A stretch of 64,000 bases of DNA from assembly GCA_949128115.1 (NCBI GenBank), contig OX421965.1, forward strand, positions 47,173,257 to 47,237,256, given 5' to 3'. Source of the DNA: Anaspis maculata (lineage: Eukaryota; Arthropoda; Insecta; Coleoptera; Scraptiidae). Made by a program: the position numbers and the translations under genes. The notes under the pieces were generated by a model, which worked only from the letters and a program-made list of their open reading frames with translations, did no database searches and had not been told where the DNA came from. How positions within the stretch are numbered: position 1 is the first letter of the stretch; every line of letters starts with the position of its first letter. Shown here piece after piece: positions 24,129 through 35,545 of this stretch.

Positions 24129-24718
24129 AAAGGGTTTTCCAATAAGTATGTCCCAACTTTCAAAATCAACTGCGGCAATGGGGCTCAAAATATAATTGTC
24201 AAACATCGACAGTTACCTTTTGCATATCGTGTCAAATCAAAATGGCAAGATATACAGTTCAACAGCACAACAGCGCTCCGAAATCACCGGCATCTACCAT
24301 TAAAATGCGTGTTCGTGTCAACAACGATTTCCCGGGCGCGTTATTTCGAAGAATTTTGACATCAACTGGCCTCCAAGATCATGCGACCTCACTCCCTTAG
24401 ACTTCTTTCTTTGGGGGTATGTTAAATCTCAGGTCTACGAAAATAATCCCCAAACAGTTCCAGAGTTAAAACTAAAACGCAACATTCGACGGGCCATTGA
24501 GGATATCCCACGCGATATGTGCCAAAGAGTTAATCAAAATTGGGTCGCCAGAATGCATTCAACCAGGCAAAGAAAAGAGAGACATTTGAATGAATTAATT
24601 TTCAAAACATAATGAAACTGATTTGTCTACAAAATAAGATTAAAATTCTCGGATTATCATTTGTACTTTTCATTCTATTCCATTTGAAAGTTGGGACATA
24701 CTTATTGGAAAACCCTTT
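24129..24718 (+). mobile_element. Deleted mariner/Tc1-like element with perfect TIRs
   Basis: Terminal inverted repeats of at least 36 bp match perfectly (AAAGGGTTTTCCAATAAGTA at 24129 and its mirror ending at 24718). The interior keeps the C-terminal end of a transposase: WPPRSCDLTPLDFFLWGYVK, then QVYENNPQTVPELK and CQRVNQNWVARMHSTRQ, ending HLNELIFKT and a stop at about 24612. A frameshift near 24350 separates this from the upstream part, and the N-terminal half is deleted. LTPLDFFLWG is the characteristic Tc1/mariner catalytic-core region. Confidence 0.85.
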
Positions 24719-24723
24719 GGGCT

Positions 24724-24862
24724 AAATTTCAAGTCCAAGTTGCAACCCGCGCAGCGTGGCGCAAGTAGTCACGTGATCCCTATGTGCCAATGAGCATGCC
24801 ATTATTGGATCACGTGACTACTTGCGCCACGCTGCGCGGGTTGCAACTCGGACTTTAAATTT
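24724..24862. mobile_element. 139-bp near-perfect palindrome with CACGTG motifs
   Basis: Arms of about 56 bp differ at two or three bases (GCAACCCGCGCAGCGTGGCG and its mirror), around a loop of about 27 bases. Each arm contains one CACGTG E-box. It sits 6 bases past the mariner copy. It is probably a hairpin MITE. Confidence 0.75.
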
Positions 24863-25155
24863 GGTCCTTTAGTTCCATCATTGTCCAATGTATTTATAAC
24901 TATGATTTTGACTTGAACAGTTGGTTTGGGCTATGTCACATACAAGTATCATTTGCTCAATTTTTTCCCGTATTCTTAAAGTCACGGAGTAATTTTGTTT
25001 CTTGAATGTATCATGTCAAAGCTTTTATTACACTCAATTTGACTTGGAAGCTCGCTTGAAAGTAAAATTCTGCGGCGCATTTTCCAAGGTTTCTAATTCA
25101 GGGGCGCACTTTTCATGTTTTGCCCTAGGCGCAATTTACCCTAGGTACGCCACTG

Positions 25156-25476
25156 CGTGCAAAAGCGTTTTGCATCGGAATGAAATGCAAGGTTAGTTCC
25201 CCTAACGTCCGTACTAGGGAAACAGAAACCTTCGATTTTACAGTGATGATTCCACTTTTCGCTCTTTAATCTACCCTTCGTAGACCAAGCCCGAGCCCGT
25301 AGAGGTCTATGGTGTATTCCGCTTTAGATCTGCTGCCGTACTGCCGTAGACGTCCTCGTCCTCCACGTCGCTACTCGAGCACCTGAGATAGGAGTTCCTG
25401 TTCGTGTAGATTCCGAATAGTATGTACGAAAGTTCAGCTGTCACCTGTCACTGTCAAGCAAGCTGACGTTTCAAAA
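25156..25476 (+). promoter_or_regulatory. Upstream region of NDUFA9
   Basis: The 320 bases before the ATG contain GTAGA-rich repeats (GTAGACC, GTAGAGGTC, CGTAGACG) and no TATA box or coding frame. It is presumed to contain the promoter by position only. Confidence 0.35.
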
Positions 25477-28400
25477 ATGGCTGCTGTTATTTTTACGGGG
25501 GCCCAGCTTTTAAGTGAGTATCGTTCACACTTCCATTTGTCCCATGTCGGAATCAGCCCCCAAAATTCCACCAAAAGCTCAAGTTTCACTCAACCATTGT
25601 CATTACAATTTCAAAATAAAAAGGATTACATAACATAACCTATTTGTATCGATTTTAGAACAACAGAACGGAATTATCAGCATCGCTTACGTGAAAGCCA
25701 ACAGCTACAGCACCGAAAACAAAGCCTACAATTTGGCTGCACTGAAACGGGGCACTGGCGGACGTAGCAGTTTCAATGGTGTTGTCGCAACAGTTTTCGG
25801 ATGCTCCGGCTTCCTGGGACGTTACGTCGTCAATAAGCTGGGAAAATCGGGCTCTCAGGTATCATTCGGAAAGTTCGCAGCCGAAATGTTTTACAAACTA
25901 GACGTTTACAGATCATACTGCCTTACAGAGGTGATCACTACGATGTGATAAGGTTGAAAGTTGCCGGAGACTTGGGACAAGTTCTCTTCACACCTTTCCA
26001 CTTGCGCGATCAAGAGTCGCTGGAAAAGGCAATGAAATATTCAAACGTCGTCATCAATTTGATCGGGCGTGACTACGAGACTGGGAATTTCAGCTTCGAG
26101 GACGTCCACGTCACCGGGGCAAAAAATCTTGCACGCACTGCCAAGCGCATGGGAGTCGAAAGGTTCATTCACGTGTCGGCATTGAATTGCGCCGAGCTGC
26201 CGGATCCGATTTTCCTCAAGAACGGCTCGCAGTTTCTATCTAGCAAATGGCGAGGTGAGAAAGCGGTCCTTGAGGAATTCCCCAAAGCTACCATATTCCG
26301 GCCGACAGATATGTATGGTCAAGAAGACCGGTTTTTGAGGTATCTATCTGGAAAGGGTGTTGCTTTTTCTTTGGTTAATTTTTGAAATTCAGGTATTACA
26401 CCCACATGTGGAGACGTCAAGGTCAATGGATGCCGTTGTGGAAAAAGGGAGAGGAGACGATCAAGCAGCCCCTCCATGTTAGCGATCTTGCTGCTGGTAT
26501 AATGGCTGCCATCAAAGAACCAGACTCTGCTGGAAAAATTTACCAAGCTGTCGGGTATGGGTCACCTAAAATAAAATTAACAGAACCTTGAACAGGGTGA
26601 CCGTGTCATAAAGGGGACCCGAAGCCGCACATTTTACAGTAACGACTCTACCACCATTCTCTTTATGCAATTCTGAGTCGATCTAGGTCATTACCAGCAA
26701 ATCTCACAGAAATTCGTTGGCCCTAAGTGACCAGTAGCTCAGAAGGATATTGGGGTGGGTTAACCTTTTAGCTATTCTCGATAGTTCAATAAACACGCAA
26801 TATTTTTAAGGGCGCCACCTGCAATAGTTAATTGCCTCTAGTGAACTCGCGAAGATGTCGCAGGTCACTACACGAGAATTAATAACTGAATTTGCCTTGT
26901 TGAATGTTTTCGCACGTAAAGGTCGATCACACACACACACAGATGAAGAACACAATCACAGGTTATTATTTACAAGTTCTATAAAGATGATATGATAGTT
27001 ATGTACAATTCAGTTCAAGTTCGTTGAATATAATAGAAATCAAATATAGCGGCGATCGGCCGTCTTCAGGTAAATGAAGGCTTCGGAGACAAATTTATAG
27101 TAAGTGCGAATGATACGTGATATATTCCGTGGAAGTCGCTTGATACCAATTTAGTTGACAAATGTTACTACGGATCAAGCTACTGGAAACGCGAGTTCGA
27201 ACTTTCGTTTTTACAACGCGAAATTTAGATAGATACAACACAGCGATAATTCACATGACGATAATAATTTGGATAGATACAACACAGCGATAAATTGAAA
27301 TTCGCACGATGATAATGTAATTACATATAATAAAATAATATCACCCAACGAAGGTAAAAAAGAATATACGTAGATTCACTTTCTACAAATTTCCACAACC
27401 GTGCGGTCCACAAAAGCGGTCGGATATCTTGCCAACGTACGTTAATAATTTTGCCAACTTTATCATGGGAGGCTCGTTCAGCGACGGTGAGAGACTGTCC
27501 TTGTCTTGTCCAAATCGTATCAACGATGATAATGGTATGCGAAATTTGACGTTTCTAGCGTAGCGGCTACCGATGTATTCAGGGGCTATTGTCGACACCA
27601 CGAGTTTATTTCCCAAATGCACTCGGCGCATATATGAGTGTGTATGACTGCGATGGATCTAAACGGATCTATTTACGTACGCAGACGTATACCCAGATGA
27701 TTCTGATGGCCTAAAATCAATGAGCATTTTTAGCGAACGGACATTCGAAAAATCTAGCTTACCGTTTGATTCGTGAGTCAATTTTCAACAATTACAATTT
27801 TCTACGGTATTCGTGCTATACTGCATGTACACGTAATCGATAAAACTGCGGAAACGTCTGATGATTTCGGTCGATTTAATTGGAATTTACCCATCGGGCA
27901 CACGGCACCGTTTCCGACGTGAAATTTCGACTCAGAATGAATGTTCTTTCTTCACGGAAAAAGCTTATCGCCCCTTATCGTATTTCTAAAAACTTCTCTG
28001 TCTGTATTTTCGGTTCTATTTCAGCCAGGTTTTACCTCTATTCACAGGGGATGATATTCCCTGTGGACTGTGGTTCCTGTGGACCCATGGAAAGGCTGCA
28101 GTTTCTTGAAGTATAAATCGAGAGTTGAGATGCACAATCGATTTTCTACAGATTTTGGGGGTCAATCTTGATCAATTAGCTAGAATTCGCCAAAAAAGAA
28201 ATTTCGTAATCGTAGATCAGTTTAATAATCTTTCTGAAGTCGGCGGGCAAAGATTTGAGTTTGAAAAAATTCGTCTAAAAAAATGTTGTGAGTATTTCAA
28301 GTAAAAGTTCTTCTCAGGTTTCATCTGATTGTCTCAGACTCAGCTTCGGCTTCGCTTCCGGCTCGACTGAAATAGTCAGATTCGAGCAAAAAATATCACT

Positions 28401-28866
28401 ATTGAAGCCTTTGCATACAAAATACCACTTTGTGATACGTGGTACCACTTTCAAGTTTAACATTTGAATTACATAGTTCTACATGGTTTTATTTTTCAGC
28501 CCGAAGAGGTATTACTTGTCCGAGCTGGTTGACTGGTTCTACAGGCTGACAAGAAGGGACAAGGAATGGGGATATTGGCGCTACGACATGCGCTACGATC
28601 CCTTCTTCCAAGCCAGGGTGTCGTTCAACCAAGCGATCAGAATAGCTGGACCCATTGGCGGTTTGCACTGGGAGAGAATAGAAAGAGAATGCTTAAGCGA
28701 CGAAGTCGAGTCTGAAATACCGACACTGGAGGACTTGGGCGTGAACCTGATGGAAATGGAAGAGCAAGTTCCATGGGAATTGAAGCCCTGGATTCACGGA
28801 CTGTACCAGGGGCACGAAACTGACGAGCCCTTCACCACGCCGGCGCCACCCAAAGTCGTCGCGTAA
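25477..28866 (+). CDS. NDUFA9: NDUFA9, 39 kDa subunit of mitochondrial complex I
   Basis: Five exons join in frame: 25477-25513, 25659-25858, 25912-26339, 26393-26554 and 28500-28866, giving 397 aa (vertebrate forms are about 377). The N-terminus ([12 protein letters not shown], then a basic, Ser-rich stretch) suits a mitochondrial presequence. A short-chain dehydrogenase-like Rossmann fold follows, with the nucleotide-binding glycine motif in [17 protein letters not shown] and later [16 protein letters not shown] and [17 protein letters not shown]. By family knowledge the protein sits at the junction of the matrix and membrane arms of NADH dehydrogenase, binds NADPH and is not catalytic in electron transfer. 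The last exon ([13 protein letters not shown] onward, ending TPAPPKVVA) is separated by a 1.9 kb intron. A polyadenylation signal AATAAA lies at 28878-28883. No frame break is seen. The start is the only ATG in frame before the first donor. Confidence 0.94.
26555..28499 (+). other. NDUFA9 intron 4, 1.9 kb
   Basis: Donor GTATGG at 26555 and acceptor TTTTTCAG at 28499. The interior holds a short (CA)n run near 26930, two near-copies of GATAGATACAACACAGCGATA (27227-27250, 27274-27294) and no recognisable coding exon. It might contain an old LTR fragment, but no TG...CA bounded repeat could be confirmed. Confidence 0.5.
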
Positions 28867-28883
28867 ATGTTTGTGTAAATAAA

Positions 28884-29862
28884 TTATGAGAAGTTTATTT
28901 AATTGATAAGTAATATAAATCTTCAGTCTTACAATAAAATTTGGAACGAAGAGGATAGAATTGATTCGATCCCTATACTACGGCTACGGTGACAGAAAGC
29001 AGTTTTTTTTGTGTGAATCTTTTCTGTTTGATCAAAGAAAGCTAATCACACAAGGGAACTGCACACATTAGAGCTTGAACGTATACGCCAACGGGATGGG
29101 CATACTAGAGTTGCTAAAGCTACAGAAATACAAGGAGGTTCACGGAGCCCCAAAACGTTACTTGAAGACACAAAGGATCGGGGCGCACTGTTGTCTTGAA
29201 CAATACAAGAAAAAACACACCGAGATCTGCCTGCATCCATAACCATCAATAACCATTTCGTCGCTTTGACATAGATACGTCAATGTAACAAATAAAAACT
29301 TACCGGTTTGGTTGCTAAGGAAAATGAATGGACCAAAAGCCGAGCGTACAGGCAAGCCCAGCTGAAATCGGCCAGGCCAAACTTTCAAAATTCATAACGC
29401 CCGTCTGGCGAACGGTGGGAAACTCCGACTTCAGCATTAATTTGATTCTTTGGTAATGTTGCTTCCTGCCGAATTTGGTTCAAATCCATCATATAGATTT
29501 TGAATAATTGAATGGCAAAGTTTCAGACATTGGTATTTTTTTATTACTTAATCAAAAGTCAGGTGGTCCTGAACATTGAATAAACTTGAAGATTAAATTA
29601 TCTCGAAAACTGAATAATCTCGAAAATTGAATAATCTCAAAGAATGAATATACCCACCCTCAAAATTATTCGAATTATAATTTCTCCTTAACATTTTTTT
29701 CATCCGTTATTGTAGAACACACAATGAAAAAGAAATCAATTTTTGAGATCAATTTCAATATTTCAATATTTATTTCAACCATCAAAATGTTAACATGGCA
29801 GTCAAAAGTAGGTATATACATAAATATAGTTCAAATATTCAACATTTAACATAAATATTTCA
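28884..29862. repeat. Intergenic sequence with a dispersed repeat (29365-29560)
   Basis: 29365-29560 matches the inverse of about 4860-5010: CATAACGCCCGTCTGGCGAA with its counterpart, and GCCGAATTTGGTTCAAATCC. The rest, including ELEVTPTG-like frames at 29046-29160, shows remnants reminiscent of transposase N-termini, but I cannot prove this. Confidence 0.45.
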
Positions 29863-30128
29863 GGTAGTTATTGACGACCACTACTTCTCGACTAGCATTT
29901 TCTAAGAGTTAGGCAACCACTTAAACAGCTATGTAGGACGCTTCCTTCTTGCCTGTACTTACGTCGTAGGAAATTAGTGGATAAGTAATGGAAAGAAGGA
30001 GCATTTTACAGTGGAAATAGTGGTTTCCCCAGGAAACTACGGTCGACGAACGTGATGTTGTGGTGGTGTCTACCTACCGTGAAAAGTTGGTGGCTGAAGT
30101 CGAGAAGTAGTGGTCGTCAATATATACC
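29863..30128. mobile_element. MITE family G, copy 1, with 8-bp target duplication
   Basis: TTGACGACCACTACTTCTCG at 29871 is mirrored by CGAGAAGTAGTGGTCGTCAA ending at 30120, with GGTA/TACC outer ends. Flanks ATATTTCA (29855-29862) and ATATTTTA (30129-30136) differ at one base, consistent with an hAT-type 8-bp duplication. Confidence 0.85.
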
Positions 30129-30290
30129 ATATTTTACACGCTAAACAAGTATTTACACGTTGACAATTTCACATGTTTCAGTTTTGAAGTTCACACTTCA
30201 TGTGAACTTGAAACATATCAACATTTCATAGCTTGAAATTTCTTCTTTCCAAAATCTGATATAAGATTCGGAGGCCACCATGAAACATGC

Positions 30291-30548
30291 GGTAATTGTT
30301 GACGACCACTACTTCTCGACTTCAGCCACCAACTTTTCACGGTAGGTAGACACCACCACAACATCACGTTCGTCGACCGTAGTTTCCTGGGGAAACCACT
30401 ATTTCCACTGTAAAATGCCCCTTCTTTCCATTACTTGTCCTACGACGTAAGTATACATGCAAGAAGGAAGCGTCCTATATAGCTGTTTAAGTGGTTGCCT
30501 AACTCTTAGAAAATGCTAGTCGAGAAGTAGTCGTCGTCAACAATTACC
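30291..30548. mobile_element. MITE family G, copy 2, with perfect 8-bp target duplication
   Basis: GGTAATTGTTGACGACCACT at 30291 is mirrored at the right end, 30548. AAACATGC flanks both sides (30283-30290 and 30549-30556). It is an inverted copy of 29863-30128, about 90 percent alike by eye. Confidence 0.92.
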
Positions 30549-30556
30549 AAACATGC

Positions 30557-31175
30557 TATAAAATGCGTTTCCTTGTTTGGCACACTTTGTCTGATTCGAA
30601 GAAAAAAATATAAGTAACTGAAATGTTTCAGGAATATTTTCAAAAATTTCAATTTAGATCAGTCAAACGCTACCTATTCCAGATATGTATTTACAAAGTC
30701 ACTATTGCAATGTTGGTGTTCTAATTGACCGTTCTAACACTCGATAACAACGTAATCTAATGAGATACACCTAGGTACTCATTTTACTTTCGAATTTCGA
30801 TGAAGCTTGGAACCGCTACATCGTGCTTGGAGCATAATAATAGGCAACACAACATACAACAATTACCTTCGCTGAGCTGAAGATTTTACAACAGCTGAAC
30901 CACAGAATAATGCCGAACTCTGAACTGCGACTACACGAACACGCCGTAAACACAAAATCACAGAAATGAAATGCGTTAGGTATTGCGTTCTAGCATTGAA
31001 TGTTCTAGTAAATTTCAAAACAAATTTGGAAACCACACTCAGATGTAGACTCGGATGTAGACAACCAAACATATTCATATTCATGTTTATTGCACCATCC
31101 ATATATACATAAAATATCACAGGCTTCGTCAGTCTAAAAACAAAATTAACAATAAATAAATATATATTTTATGTT
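30557..31175. other. Spacer without recognisable gene
   Basis: AT-rich, no terminal repeats found. Open frames are short and without a domain. Confidence 0.4.
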
Positions 31176-31620
31176 TCAAAACACAACACAATAATAAATA
31201 ACATAGATACGGGAGTACCTTTTTACAAACAAAAACATTAGGTACACTAAAAATTCCTGTAATCTGTGAATAGTATTTTCCAACAGAATGGCGACGACTC
31301 GATTCTTGAATTTAGTGCGTCTACCACAGTCTTTGACAGAGTCCGGCAGCTTGTTGAAGAGCTTTATACAAATGTGGTTTATGCCGTGCTGGCTGGAACT
31401 TAAGGTGCGTTCAGTCAGCTTATTTAGCCGCAAGTTTTAATTTTATAGTCGTAAGCGCTGCATCGCTTATTGGCTGTTCTGAGGAGGCTGGTTCGTAAGA
31501 GCCAATGGGCGTTGCTGCGCTTGCGACTAAAATTAAAACTTGCGGCTAAATAAGCTGACTGAACGCACCTTTATGCGATTTCCTGGGATTGCATACTTCA
31601 ACTGATGTTGTGCTGTAGGG
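31176..31620 (-). pseudogene. 3' end of a non-LTR retrotransposon reverse transcriptase ORF
   Basis: When the MITE at 31403-31570 and one copy of its TTA duplication are ignored, the minus strand reads continuously from about 31620 (HQLKYAIPGNRI) through SSQHGINHICIKLFNKLPDS to FKNRVVAILLENTIHRLQEF. This order, (Y/I)K-LFNKLP, then FK..L..LL......EFL, is the usual C-terminus of jockey/CR1/RTE-like ORF2 proteins. The reverse transcriptase core is absent, so this is a 5'-truncated copy, as is usual for LINEs. Confidence 0.75.
31403..31570. mobile_element. 168-bp hairpin MITE with TTA target duplication
   Basis: AGGTGCGTTCAGTCAGCTTA at 31403 is mirrored by TAAGCTGACTGAACGCACCT ending at 31570; arms are about 48 bp and nearly perfect. 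TTA flanks both sides (31400-31402, 31571-31573). TTA duplication and the fold are typical of PIF/Harbinger MITEs. It interrupts a LINE reading frame. Confidence 0.92.
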
Positions 31621-31833
31621 GAACAGTGTCCAAGTTACCGTAATCAAATATGGGTTATTTTATAAAAAAGTACCGAATTTTCGGCAGAGCACCAACATTA
31701 AAAATTCATTCTGAAAATTGTGAGCAAATATCATGTAACGATCATGTTCGTTTTCACGTTTATTACTTCTTGTGATACATTCAGTGTTCACAGTCACCTC
31801 AATGTCCCCTATCAGTTCGTTTCAAACTACCTA

Positions 31834-33875
31834 CCCTGCTGAAAATGCTCATCAATTCTCATAGGGAAATCTATCTGGCTTTCATGAGAATCTATATGAG
31901 TATTGGAACCGGCTTTGCCGCAATAATTCTCATAGGAATCCCGCTGCGTTTTTTGCTCATTGAATCTCATAGATTTCCATATGAATCCACATAAATGCTC
32001 ATGGATTCTCATTGATTTCCATATGATTCCATATAAATGCTCATGGATTCTCATTGATTTCCATATGAATCCACATAAATGCTCATGGATTCTCATTGAT
32101 TTCCATATGAATCCACTTAAATGCTCATGGATTCCATATGAATCCTCATGGATTCTCATGAAAACTCATACAATCCAGATGGATGCCGCACTGAATACAA
32201 CAAATTGTTATACAAAACCAAAACCAAGATGGATTTTGAACTGGATTTTTTATTAGATTTTATCACTTACAAATAAATAAATTCGTGAATGTTCGTGAAA
32301 TTACATCAATGTCGCACAGGCACACAGAGTGATACTATTGTTTTAGTTCAGTGTTCCAATGATCTCCTAGAACCTGGAATTGAAGATCATAATTAGTTAT
32401 GTATTTTACTATAGTTATAGGCACTTTACTTGATAGAAATAGTCCTAATCGTCTTGGGGAACCTCAAAATGGAATATATCCATCGAAATCTCGAACCTTT
32501 TCTGCATGATTACAATACTTTTCCTTCCATGTTGGTGGAGCGTCGGTAAAGTAAAAGTCTTTACATCTTATAGGTATTAACACAACAAACGTAAACAAAC
32601 AAACCGATGCGGAAAGGAATCAAACTTTTTTTCAGCGTCCTGTCAGCATTTTGTATTTTCACTGTCACGAAAAGATAACGCACTAGATCGATCGCGCTAG
32701 TCGCGCAAGAATTTCCTACGATTCATGACGACTAGATCAGGCGAGCGCGCGGGTTCGCCTAAAATACACCCATTCAGTTTTACCTGGTCTGCGCGCGCAT
32801 CTGCACGACTCGGTGCCATGATAACAGTGCAGGTGAAATAGTGAAAGATGACATCTTTGGAAAAATCAAAGTACGCGTTGATCCCTGGTACATACCATGT
32901 ATGCTCCCTGCAAACATCACCTTGAAAGAAGAGCGGTTAAAAGCAACAAGATGTGGTTGGAAGTCCCTGATCGCGGAAAACACGGACAGTAGCTAGTAGC
33001 TCCCAGACCCCCAGTTCCTTTGAGTGTTTCTGTCCGCGATAGTGTGACAAATTCTTACAGGTTGGCCTGTCTTCGGCTACTGTCACCTTCTGGGAGCATT
33101 CGTAGGCCATAGTCGTAGTTCTCTAGACCCTCGAAGAGTTGCTGTCGGTGACAAAGGATGCAAAGCTTCTTCCATGAGGTTGACCCGGAATACATGTTCT
33201 GTAATAGGTGGGAATGCTGCTGACCTGTATGTTTTGCGGTTACACGGTCTCTGCTTCTCCTGCCTTTAGAGGGGTAGCCCTGGCACACATCTTGTTCCAT
33301 GTTGAGTGGAGGTCACCGTCACCTCATCATTCAGCAGTGAATTCTCGCTAGCGTAAACGTCAAAATGACGGCAGTTGAAGTCTTAATCTACATGCTCCGT
33401 CAAAATTGAAACATACAGGGAATATCAGGAACGCAAACCTCATGCTGAATTTCCCTAGATGGTCGTTCAGATGCGCGCGCAACTCACTTTGTGTCTCTTT
33501 TCTCACACAGATTTCTGTATAAGTCTGTCTCTCTCGTTTTCACCGAATAGGTCTATTGATGAGATTATATCTGCCAAAGCCGCATAGATTTACAGGATTC
33601 ACATGTCAATAAGTCAAATAATGGATTTGTATCAGCATTTATCAGGATTGAATGAGCATTTGCTGTTGATTTCTGCCAATGACTGATGGATTCTCATAGG
33701 AATCCCAATGAGGATCCATGAGGATTTTCAGCAGGAAATGTACGATAGATTCTCATAGAAACTGTTAGACTTCCCATTTATTATGCGTGCGCCTGATTGA
33801 TGCTCATGGGGCTGATAGAAACTGATGGATTCTCATAGGGATTCCAATGAGAATCGATGAGCATTTTCAGCAGGG
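31834..33875. mobile_element. 2.04 kb TIR element with subterminal repeats
   Basis: CCCTGCTGAAAATGCTCATC at 31834 is mirrored by GATGAGCATTTTCAGCAGGG ending at 33875, with TA on both sides (31832-31833, 33876-33877). Both subterminal regions are built of GAATCTCATAGG/GGATTCTCAT-like words. The interior has minus-strand frames (33055-33300, ending LRMLPEGDSSRRQANL, and 32780-32983) with no family I can name. A stretch at 32540-32600 recurs at 45130-45180. Confidence 0.8.
31972..32138. repeat. Four-copy 42-bp minisatellite
   Basis: Units start at 31972, 32014, 32056 and 32098, each 42 bases and reading GATTTCCATATGAATCCACA then TAAATGCTCATGGATTCTCA. The period is a multiple of three, and long frames stay open on both strands, so a 14-residue repeat would be encoded either way (HEHLCGFIWKSMRI on the minus strand). 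Confidence 0.95.
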
Positions 33876-34019
33876 TACTTGACCACGTGATCAAGTTCGA
33901 AGTTTGAACAGCGCAATCGCGTCCATCGCCTTGAAGTGGACATCTCTTTTTTTAAGTTTTGAATTTGACAGATAGTAGGTAGCGAAAATGGAAATGTTTT
34001 TAGCTGTTCTGAACACATA

Positions 34020-34420
34020 CGTTCTGAATACAGTTCTTCAGGGGATTTCAAATGACATATTGCAAGTCAAGTTTCGTGAGATGTAGCTTCCGTTATTTGT
34101 TTATAATGACACTTCTGCGATCTATGACTTCTGCTTGACAGATGACAGCCAAAAACTAATCCGGTCATTCGACTGCAAAACTATGTCTGCATACCAAATT
34201 TCAAGTCGATCATATCAACGGTTCGGCAGCTATCGTGGAAGATTACAAACACAGACAGACAGACAGACATCACTCTGGAAATGGTCTTAATCGTCTTGGG
34301 GGACCTCAAAATGGTAATGGATATAATTATATCCGTCGAAATCTCAAAACTTTTTTTTCTGCACGATTACAATACTTTCCCTTCCATGTTGGAGTGGGGG
34401 CTGGGAAAGTAAAATGGAGT
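34020..34420. repeat. Dispersed repeat with (CAGA)n tract
   Basis: 34020-34250 matches 4600-4760 in inverse orientation and ends at a CAGACAGACAGACAGACA run. The next 130 bases (TCTTAATCGTCTTGGGGGAC, ending in the TTCCATGTTGG block) match 32440-32545. The class is unknown. Confidence 0.55.
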
Positions 34421-34532
34421 TTTTTCCCGCCGTTAGAACTCTTATGGCGGCTCATATACCTGGCAGTGGCGCCGAATAGACCTTTTTTTGTGGCGCTCGC
34501 CATACCTCAAAAGAGGGGGGGGGGTCTGGAGG

Positions 34533-34625
34533 AGAAAAAAAAAGAAAGAAAAAAAGAAAGAAAAAAAGAAGAGAAGAAGAAAAGAAAAAAAGGAGAAGAG
34601 GGGAGGAAAAGAAGAGGAAGAGAGA
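34533..34625. repeat. Purine-only low-complexity tract
   Basis: About 90 bases of A and G on the plus strand (AAAGAAAGA, then AGGAAAAGAAGAGGAAG). Long frames across it on either strand are artefacts of the simple sequence. Confidence 0.9.
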
Positions 34626-34713
34626 TTTACCCCTGCAGCAAATCATTGGATATTAGGATTATTAGGTATATTGAATCTGAATAACAGTTATTTACGATGT
34701 ATCTAGGTATAGG

Positions 34714-35545
34714 CAGGGCTGGGCAAAATACTTTGAAAAATGTATTTAAATACAAAATACAAAATACAAAATACACGATCCAAGACAGTCGAAATACAAA
34801 ATACAAACTACTTCTTGAAATGCCTTTGAAATACAAAATACAAAATACGTATTTTGGAAAACTAAGAAATTCCAAAATACAAAATACAACCTAGAGTATT
34901 CCAAATACAAAATACATTCCTATTGCGTATTTTAACCATTTTATTGGAAAATCCGTAAAATGCAAGTATTTCAATGGGAACACTTCATTGATTCAGTCGC
35001 AACAATAAGTAAGTTATTATGAACTATGAAAAGACAAATAAAATAAACATAAAGTGAAGAAAACTTCATATTTAAACCTATTTCTTACTTCATTCATCAA
35101 TTCGTCAAAATAACATATGTTGATTTCCTTTGGGGACAACCAGCTTTTCGAAAATATTGTCCGACATCCGACATGGAACCTCTCGTGGCTGACAGTAGGA
35201 TGCACTTACCAGTAAAACGTAAATCGTAAAAGATGCAATCGAACTCATTATCGATCCTAGATAGTGTGCAAAAGCAAGAGATGTCAATGGGGTGAGCATA
35301 GTATTACTAGAACAATTTCGGCCCGAACAGACTAAAGAGCATGGGAAACAAATGTATTTTGTATTTTGAAAATCAAAATACTTTCCCGAAAAATGTATTT
35401 AAAATACAAAATACGAAATACTAGCTGCCTGAACTATTCCAAAATACAAAATACAAATACTTCTCAATCAAATGTATTTAAATACAAAATACAAAATACT
35501 TTTATGTATTTCAAATACTTGTATTTGAAATACCGCCCAGCCCTG
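34714..35545. mobile_element. 832-bp hAT element with AAATAC arrays and perfect 8-bp duplication
   Basis: CAGGGCTGGGC at 34714 is mirrored by GCCCAGCCCTG-type end (35535-35545), and GGTATAGG flanks both sides (34706-34713, 35546-35553). Subterminal regions are made of AAATACAAAATACAAAATAC and its complement. No transposase remains. Confidence 0.92.

Larger units (their letters stand above)
23903..25155. mobile_element. hAT-like element carrying nested insertions
   Basis: CAGTGGCGTACC at 23903 is mirrored by GGTACGCCACTG ending at 25155. This short CAGTGGCG terminus is typical of non-autonomous hAT elements. No clear 8-bp duplication is found (TCATGCAC left, CGTGCAAA right). It contains a mariner-like copy and a short palindrome. 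Confidence 0.6.

Noticed and set aside
26800..28480. Solo LTR in NDUFA9 intron 4
   Set aside because: No TG...CA ends with a flanking 4-6 bp duplication could be located with confidence.
31943..32170. CRISPR-like array at the 42-bp repeats
   Set aside because: Units are contiguous without spacers, and the organism is eukaryotic.
34488..34706. Lysine-rich coding frame
   Set aside because: It is produced by the purine-only tract at 34533-34625; no domain and no start context.
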